From: Pandoraea norimbergensis
GTDB taxonomy: Bacteria > Pseudomonadota > Gammaproteobacteria > Burkholderiales > Burkholderiaceae
NCBI RefSeq assembly: GCF_001465545.3
Contig: NZ_CP013480.3
Coordinates: forward strand, 2,914,001-2,978,000
DNA length: 64,000 bases
Reading direction: 5' to 3'
The notes under the pieces were generated by a model. That model ran no database searches, was not told the DNA's origin, and was given only the letters and a program-made list of their open reading frames with translations. Shown here piece by piece: positions 59,559 to 64,000 of this stretch (positions within the stretch are counted from its first letter, which is position 1; the number at the start of each line of letters is the position of its first letter). The position numbers and the translations under genes were made by a program.

Positions 59559-60461
59559 TTACGCATCGTCACTCCCAGAATGACCCTCATCGACGCCTTC
59601 ACTGATGGCGCGCAGTTGCGCCAGATCAAGCAGCGTGATGCGCCCGTACCGAATACGCACGATGTGCCGGTCCAGAAACCAGCGGAATTCGCGATTGAGG
59701 TACTGGCGCGAGGCCATCAGCAGCGCCGCGAGGTCTTCCTGCGACAACCGCAGGCTAAGCGCGATACCGCCAGCCGCGCCGTGGGTTTCAGAGGTTTCAG
59801 CGGTTTCAGGCACGCCGTAACGCTTGGCCAGCGCGAGCAACTGATAAGCGAGGCGCGCTCGGAACGGGGTCAGGCTATGGCGCCCCAGACGGTCGTGCAG
59901 CCCGCGCGCACGGCCAGCAATCAGGCGCAACAACGTCGCCGTGAGCGTCGGGTGGTGCGTCAACTGCGCATTGAGCGCATGGGCAGGGATATGAAACAGC
60001 CGCGTAAGACCCCGCGCGCGCTGATTGTGTACGGAGGTTTCGCCGGTCAATACCGCAATGAAGTTGGCGACTTCGCCCGGCGGGATGAAGTCTTCGACGG
60101 CACGTCCGCCCTCGGGGCTCGACCACTCCCATTCGAGCACGCCCGAGAGGATGACGTGGATGTCCGGGCAGGCCTCGCCCGCGCCGTAGATGAGCGTGCC
60201 GTCGGGATAGGTCCGCAGATGACCTGCACCGACAAGCGCTTCGAGCACGTCGTCGGGCCAGTTGCGCAAGCCGGCGTTGTTGCGAAACGCGGCCCAGACG
60301 ATGTCACGCTGCTGCGCCGTCAGGTCGCGGCCGCTCGACTGCAACGGCAAATGGCTTGCCGCCTGAAGGGCGATCCGTTGCCCCGGATTGGCGTAGGCCG
60401 GTGCGGTGTGAGCGTCGATCGAAGGGGCGGTATCAAGTACGTCGGGTGCGGGTGCTTCCAT
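59559..60461 (-). CDS. Crp/Fnr-family transcriptional regulator
   Basis: A 300-residue regulator: a cyclic-nucleotide-binding-like sensor domain (about 85-200, with DGTLIYGAGEACPDIHVILSGVLEWEW) and a C-terminal HTH (RLSQEDLAALLMASRQYLNREFRWFLDRHIVRIRYGRITLLDLAQLRA). No Fnr-type cysteine cluster is visible. It lies between the importer operon and the divergent flavoprotein operon, so it is the best candidate for their regulator. Signal molecule unknown. Confidence 0.88.
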   Translation of the reverse strand: MEAPAPDVLDTAPSIDAHTAPAYANPGQRIALQAASHLPLQSSGRDLTAQQRDIVWAAFRNNAGLRNWPDDVLEALVGAGHLRTYPDGTLIYGAGEACPDIHVILSGVLEWEWSSPEGGRAVEDFIPPGEVANFIAVLTGETSVHNQRARGLTRLFHIPAHALNAQLTHHPTLTATLLRLIAGRARGLHDRLGRHSLTPFRARLAYQLLALAKRYGVPETAETSETHGAAGGIALSLRLSQEDLAALLMASRQYLNREFRWFLDRHIVRIRYGRITLLDLAQLRAISEGVDEGHSGSDDA

Positions 60462-60630
60462 GTCGCCACTGGCTGATAGGGGGAGGAATCGAGCGAAATG
60501 CGGTGATGCGGGGAATTGACCACATTACCCGGTTTCGCGCACCCGCCAAGTGACGAATCGGCATATGGAAATTCATGCGGGGCGGGTGCCGTTCCGCGTT
60601 TCGGATAGTGACCATCAGGAGGTGGTGCCA

Positions 60631-62289
60631 ATGAGTGAAACCAATGCACAGGTGAGAAAACCGGCAAACGCGGTATCGGATGCCTTCGTCGGCAAGCGGC
60701 TCGATGCCGACGTGCTGGTGATCGGCGGCGGCCCCGCCGGGACGTGGGCCGCCATCAGCGCGGCGGCCAACGGGGCGCGCGTGGTGCTGGCCGACAAGGG
60801 CTATTGCGGCACGTCCGGCGCGACGGCACCGTCAGGGACCGCCGTCTGGTATGTGCCACCGACCGGTGACGCCCGCGAACGGGCCAAGGCCAGCCGCTTC
60901 GAGATGGGCGGGCAATTGGCCGAACACGTCTGGATGGACCGTGTGCTCGAACAGACTTGGACCAATGTTCAGCAACTGGCGCAATGGGGCTATCCGTTCC
61001 CCGTCGATGAGTTCGGCGACGAGCAGCGCACCTCGGTACAGGGGCCGGAGTACATGCGCCTGATGCGCAAACGCGTGAAGGAAGCCGGTGCGCGCATTCT
61101 CGACCACAGCCCTGCCCTAGAACTGCTTGTGAACGATGACGGTGCCGTCGCGGGCGCGGCGGGCGTGAACCGGCAGACTGGCGAGACATGGCTCGTTCGC
61201 GCAGGCGCCGTGGTCATCGCGACTGGCGGCTGTGCATTCCTGAGCCGGGCGCTGGGCTGCAACGTGCTCACCGGCGACGGCCAGTTGATGGCTGCCGAAG
61301 CCGGCGCTGAACTCTCCGGCATGGAATTCTCCAACGCTTACGGGCTGGGACCGGCGTTCGCGTCGGTCACCAAGTCGATGTTCTACAAGTGGGCGACGTT
61401 CTACGACGAAGACGGCGTGAAGATCGACGGCGCAGGCTCGGCACGCGGGCGCGGCGTCATTGCGCGCGAACTCCAGTCGCGCAAGGTGTTCGGTTGCCTC
61501 GATCTTGCCGATGAACAGATTCGAGCGTGGATGCGCACTGCCCAGCCCAACTTCTTCCTGCCGTTCGACCGGCTGGGCATCGATCCCTTCACGCAACACT
61601 TTCCGGTGACCTTGCGACTGGAAGGCACCGTGCGTGGCACGGGTGGCCTGAACGTCACGGGCAATGACTGCGCCACCTCCGTGGCCGGGCTCTACGCCGC
61701 AGGCGATGCGGCCACGCGCGAACTGATTTGCGGCGGCTTCACCGGCGGCGGCAGTCACAACGCGGCATGGGCGATGTCGTCGGGCTTCTGGGCGGGGGCC
61801 GGTGCTGCCGGTCACGCGCGCGCCAATCGAGATGCGACGACGGGCACGCTGTATCACACGGGCACGGTTGCGCTTCAAACCACATCGGCGCACGCCCGCA
61901 TCGACAGCGAGCACATCGTGAAAGCGGTGCAGGACGAAGTGTTTCCGTATGACCGCAACTGGTGGCGCAGTGCCGACGGGCTCGAAGACTCGCTCGGCCG
62001 GCTCGACACGCTGTGGGCACATCTGCGCGCCAGTGCGCCCGCGCAAACGGCGGCCGAAGCCGTGCGCGCCCGCGAGGCCGCAGCCATGGTGGCGACGGCG
62101 CGCTGGATGTACCGCTCGGCACAGCAACGCACCGAGACGCGCGGCATGCATCGCCGCGTCGACTATGCCGCCACCGACGACGGCCAGCATCACCGCCTCA
62201 TTAGCGGCGGTCTCGATGACATCTGGGTGCGCCGGCAAGCGGTGAAGTCAGCCGTTCTCACCCCGGAAAACGACGGAGTTTTCGCATGA
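60631..62289 (+). CDS. FAD-dependent oxidoreductase (fumarate-reductase/AprA-like flavoprotein)
   Basis: A 552-residue flavoprotein of the succinate dehydrogenase/fumarate reductase/APS-reductase class. FAD motif DADVLVIGGGPAGTWAAISAAANGARVVLADKG (about 29-60), a second FAD segment VVIATGGCAFLSRALGCNVLTGDGQLMAAEAGAEL, and a late LYAAGDAATRELICGGFTGGGSHNAAWAMSSGFWAG. AGGAGG precedes the ATG. The next gene, overlapping by 4 bp, is a two-cluster ferredoxin, so the pair is organised like AprA-AprB. With a binding protein gene following, a role in reducing or oxidising an imported sulfur compound is likely but unproven. Confidence 0.85.
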   Translation: MSETNAQVRKPANAVSDAFVGKRLDADVLVIGGGPAGTWAAISAAANGARVVLADKGYCGTSGATAPSGTAVWYVPPTGDARERAKASRFEMGGQLAEHVWMDRVLEQTWTNVQQLAQWGYPFPVDEFGDEQRTSVQGPEYMRLMRKRVKEAGARILDHSPALELLVNDDGAVAGAAGVNRQTGETWLVRAGAVVIATGGCAFLSRALGCNVLTGDGQLMAAEAGAELSGMEFSNAYGLGPAFASVTKSMFYKWATFYDEDGVKIDGAGSARGRGVIARELQSRKVFGCLDLADEQIRAWMRTAQPNFFLPFDRLGIDPFTQHFPVTLRLEGTVRGTGGLNVTGNDCATSVAGLYAAGDAATRELICGGFTGGGSHNAAWAMSSGFWAGAGAAGHARANRDATTGTLYHTGTVALQTTSAHARIDSEHIVKAVQDEVFPYDRNWWRSADGLEDSLGRLDTLWAHLRASAPAQTAAEAVRAREAAAMVATARWMYRSAQQRTETRGMHRRVDYAATDDGQHHRLISGGLDDIWVRRQAVKSAVLTPENDGVFA

Positions 62290-62615
62290 TCGAAATCGTG
62301 AACGAAGCGCGCTGCACAGGCTGCAACATCTGCGTGCGCGCCTGCCCGACAAACGTGTTCGACGCGGTGAAGGACGGTATTCCGCAAATCGCCCGGCCCG
62401 ACGACTGCCAGACCTGCTTCATGTGCGAACTCTATTGCCCGGAAGACGCCCTGTTTGTCGCCGCCCATGCCGACCGGCACACCACGGCCGACGAGGCGAG
62501 CGTGCTGAAGGAGTCGCTGTGGGGCAGCTACCGCGATGCGGTCGGTTGGGGGCCGGGGCGGCGCTCCACGGCAGCGCTCGACGCTAGTTATGTTCTGTTG
62601 ACGAAGGCACATTGA
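62286..62615 (+). CDS. 4Fe-4S ferredoxin
   Basis: A 109-residue electron carrier with two [4Fe-4S] motifs: Cys10, Cys13, Cys16, Cys20 in CTGCNICVRACP, and Cys41, Cys44, Cys47, Cys51 in CQTCFMCELYCP. The C-terminal 45 residues carry no cysteine. It overlaps the flavoprotein stop (ATGA) and the following binding-protein start, so all three are co-translated. It most likely is the redox partner of the flavoprotein, as in AprB or fumarate-reductase-like pairs. Confidence 0.92.
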   Translation: MIEIVNEARCTGCNICVRACPTNVFDAVKDGIPQIARPDDCQTCFMCELYCPEDALFVAAHADRHTTADEASVLKESLWGSYRDAVGWGPGRRSTAALDASYVLLTKAH

Positions 62616-63643
62616 TGACTCAAAACAAGCTCTCCCCGGTCTCGCTGACGGACTCGCAAACCGATGACCTGACCGCCCATGAGGCGGTCTCCAGCACGCG
62701 TCGCACCTTGCTCAGAGGCGCGCTCGCCAGTGGCCTGCTCCTCGCTGGCGGTGCCGCACGCGCTGCCACCAACAACGGCAAGACGCTGCGCTTCGGCGTA
62801 ATCGGTCCGGCACGAGCCCCGGCGGCACCTACCGGGTATGCGCTCTCTCGCGGCTACTTGCTGCGTGAACTGGCCCCGCTCGGCTTTACAGAAGTGCGCT
62901 TCGATATGTTCCAGAACGGCCCCGATCTCAACGAAGCGTTCTTCTCCGGCACGCTCGACGTGGGTATCTACGGCGATACGCCTGCGGTCGTCGCACGCTC
63001 GCAAGGGCTCAAGGGACGCCTGATCGGCTTTGAGGAAATCGGGCTGGCTAGTTGGTTGCTGACACCGCGCGGCGGCGTCAAGAGCATCAAGGAACTGGAG
63101 GGCAAATCGGTTGGCGTACCGCTGGGCTCGTACATCCACCGGTATCTGCTCGGTGTGCTCGATGGCGCAGGCCTCACAGGGCGCACGCGCGTGGTTCACA
63201 TGCTTGGCCGAGATGCCGGTGCGGCGCTGGAACACGGTTCACTGGGGGCGTACGCGGCGCAATCGGATCTGGGGCCGACGCTGGCCGCAGCAGGCTATCC
63301 CGTGATCGACCGCGCCAACGACCACCCGGAGTTGCTGGGGTCATCAGTCATCGTGGCATCGAACGACGTGCTGGCTCGCGCACCACAGTTGCCCGCCGCG
63401 TGGAACCGCGCCCGGCGTGCCGCACTGGCCGATATCGATCGCGACCCGCAGGCGTATTTCAACTTCCACAAGCAAACGAGCGGCATCGCGGAGGACGCGA
63501 TCCGGATCTCGCACCCGATCTCCAACTATCCGGCCGATCCCCTGCCCGCCTCGGGGATTCAGATTCTCGACGGGGTCAAACGCTTCCTGCTGAACGGCAA
63601 ACTCATTCGCAACGATTTCGCGTTGCAGCAGTGGCAAACCTGA
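62612..63643 (+). CDS. Tat-exported ABC substrate-binding protein (SsuA-like)
   Basis: A 343-residue periplasmic binding protein. The N-terminus is a Tat signal: STRRTLLRGALASGLLLAGGAARA with Arg29-Arg30 in the twin-arginine position. The mature part starts TLRFGVIGPARAPAAPTGYALSRGYLLRELAPLGF and resembles aliphatic sulfonate-binding proteins (LDVGIYGDTPAVVARSQGLKG, TPRGGVKSIKELEGKSVGVPLGSY). Tat export suggests that it folds before translocation, perhaps with a bound cofactor or ligand. It is the third gene of the flavoprotein-ferredoxin operon and may feed the importer at 56516-59314, which already has its own binding protein. Confidence 0.88.
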   Translation: MMTQNKLSPVSLTDSQTDDLTAHEAVSSTRRTLLRGALASGLLLAGGAARAATNNGKTLRFGVIGPARAPAAPTGYALSRGYLLRELAPLGFTEVRFDMFQNGPDLNEAFFSGTLDVGIYGDTPAVVARSQGLKGRLIGFEEIGLASWLLTPRGGVKSIKELEGKSVGVPLGSYIHRYLLGVLDGAGLTGRTRVVHMLGRDAGAALEHGSLGAYAAQSDLGPTLAAAGYPVIDRANDHPELLGSSVIVASNDVLARAPQLPAAWNRARRAALADIDRDPQAYFNFHKQTSGIAEDAIRISHPISNYPADPLPASGIQILDGVKRFLLNGKLIRNDFALQQWQT

Positions 63644-63671
63644 CGGCAGCCACCGGTGGCACCCTCCGGCA

Positions 63672-64000
63672 TCAGGCCGGATGGATCGCCCCGGTTGCCA
63701 CCACCGGACCGGTCGGCTGGCCGGTCGGTGATCCGCCCGGCGGCTCGATCGAGACGGCAAAGACTGCCTTCGTGTCGATCTGCGCGAGGATGGCCGGCGG
63801 CAGTGCCATCGACGCCGGTTGATCGGACGCGAAGACGCCCAGCGGAATCGGTTTCGCGTTTGGCGGAATCAGCCAGAGTTCGGTCGCGCGGTCGGCGGCA
63901 ATGCTCGGCTTGTCGGCCGGCACCACCACCATGCGGGCGTTCTGCACATCGACGGTCGCCGTCCAGTGCGCCACGCCATCGGCACGCGCGAGCGTCGCCA
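63672..64000 (-). CDS. Anti-sigma factor (RskA C-terminal type), cut by window edge
   Basis: The open frame runs to the right edge; the visible 109 codons give the C-terminal part of an anti-sigma-K/RskA-like protein: ARADGVAHWTATVDVQNARMVVVPADKP, then RATELWLIPPNAKPIPLGVFASDQPASMALPPAILAQI and SIEPPGGSPTGQPTGPVVATGAI. This is the periplasmic anti-sigma domain. The N-terminal cytoplasmic sigma-binding part and membrane helix, and the sigma factor gene expected beside it, would lie beyond 64000. Confidence 0.85.
   Translation of the reverse strand, partial: ATLARADGVAHWTATVDVQNARMVVVPADKPSIAADRATELWLIPPNAKPIPLGVFASDQPASMALPPAILAQIDTKAVFAVSIEPPGGSPTGQPTGPVVATGAIHPA

Overview
The window looks like a chromosomal segment of a high-GC betaproteobacterium of the order Burkholderiales (a Pandoraea- or Burkholderia-like organism). 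This rests on the high G+C, the gene types (AtzF/urea carboxylase, FmdA/FmdB, GntR, LysR and IclR-era style metabolic islands without long synteny breaks) and a dif site of proteobacterial type; the genus is an inference. The window contains the replication terminus: a dif site lies at 20893-20920, and the few FtsK-orienting (KOPS-like) octamers I could find point towards it from both sides.

The main find is a complete-looking, about 10.45-kb prophage (20904-31371) inserted exactly at dif, with no integrase of its own. It encodes a PM2 P2-like double-jelly-roll major capsid protein, a short FtsK/HerA-type packaging ATPase, a phiX174/P2 gpA-type HUH rolling-circle initiator, a lambda R-type lytic transglycosylase with a membrane anchor, a holin-like peptide and a row of small one-helix membrane proteins. 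This is the gene set of a tailless, internal-membrane (corticovirus-like) phage. The 16-bp core shared by both ends is the dif central region plus the XerC arm. When the ends are joined, the core lies in the loop of a perfect 10-bp inverted repeat. Host XerC/XerD is therefore the likely integrase, and a folded single strand is a possible substrate. Leftward transcription runs from a divergent control region at about 30900 (rep and packaging genes to a terminator at 26890), then a structural/lysis operon (26831 to 21595). Three rightward genes (repressor, HTH protein, lipoprotein) become contiguous only in the circular form.

Left of the prophage (1-20.9 kb): malate:quinone oxidoreductase with a Tat-like leader, a LysR/MFS pair, a lauroyl-type acyltransferase, an AI-2E family transporter, a secreted DUF1254/DUF1214 protein, a Fur-type TonB siderophore receptor, formamidase with its FmdB zinc-ribbon partner, an exported argininosuccinate-lyase-like protein, a cysteine-free TraR/DksA protein, an asparaginase-GntR operon divergent from an MFS symporter, and LysR/SDR genes.

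Right of the prophage (31.4-64 kb): a methyltransferase; a GST / MarR / EmrB-like efflux group with MarR-type palindromes; LysR with argininosuccinate lyase; an arsenic operon (arsR-acr3-arsC-arsH) whose operator covers the arsR start codon; urea breakdown by urea carboxylase and allophanate hydrolase with a GntR regulator; a copper/silver CusCBAF efflux operon in which the adaptor carries its own CusF-like domain; serine acetyltransferase; and an ABC importer of the sulfonate/taurine type, a Crp/Fnr regulator and a flavoprotein-ferredoxin-binding-protein operon that together suggest an organosulfur assimilation locus. An anti-sigma-factor gene is cut by the right edge.
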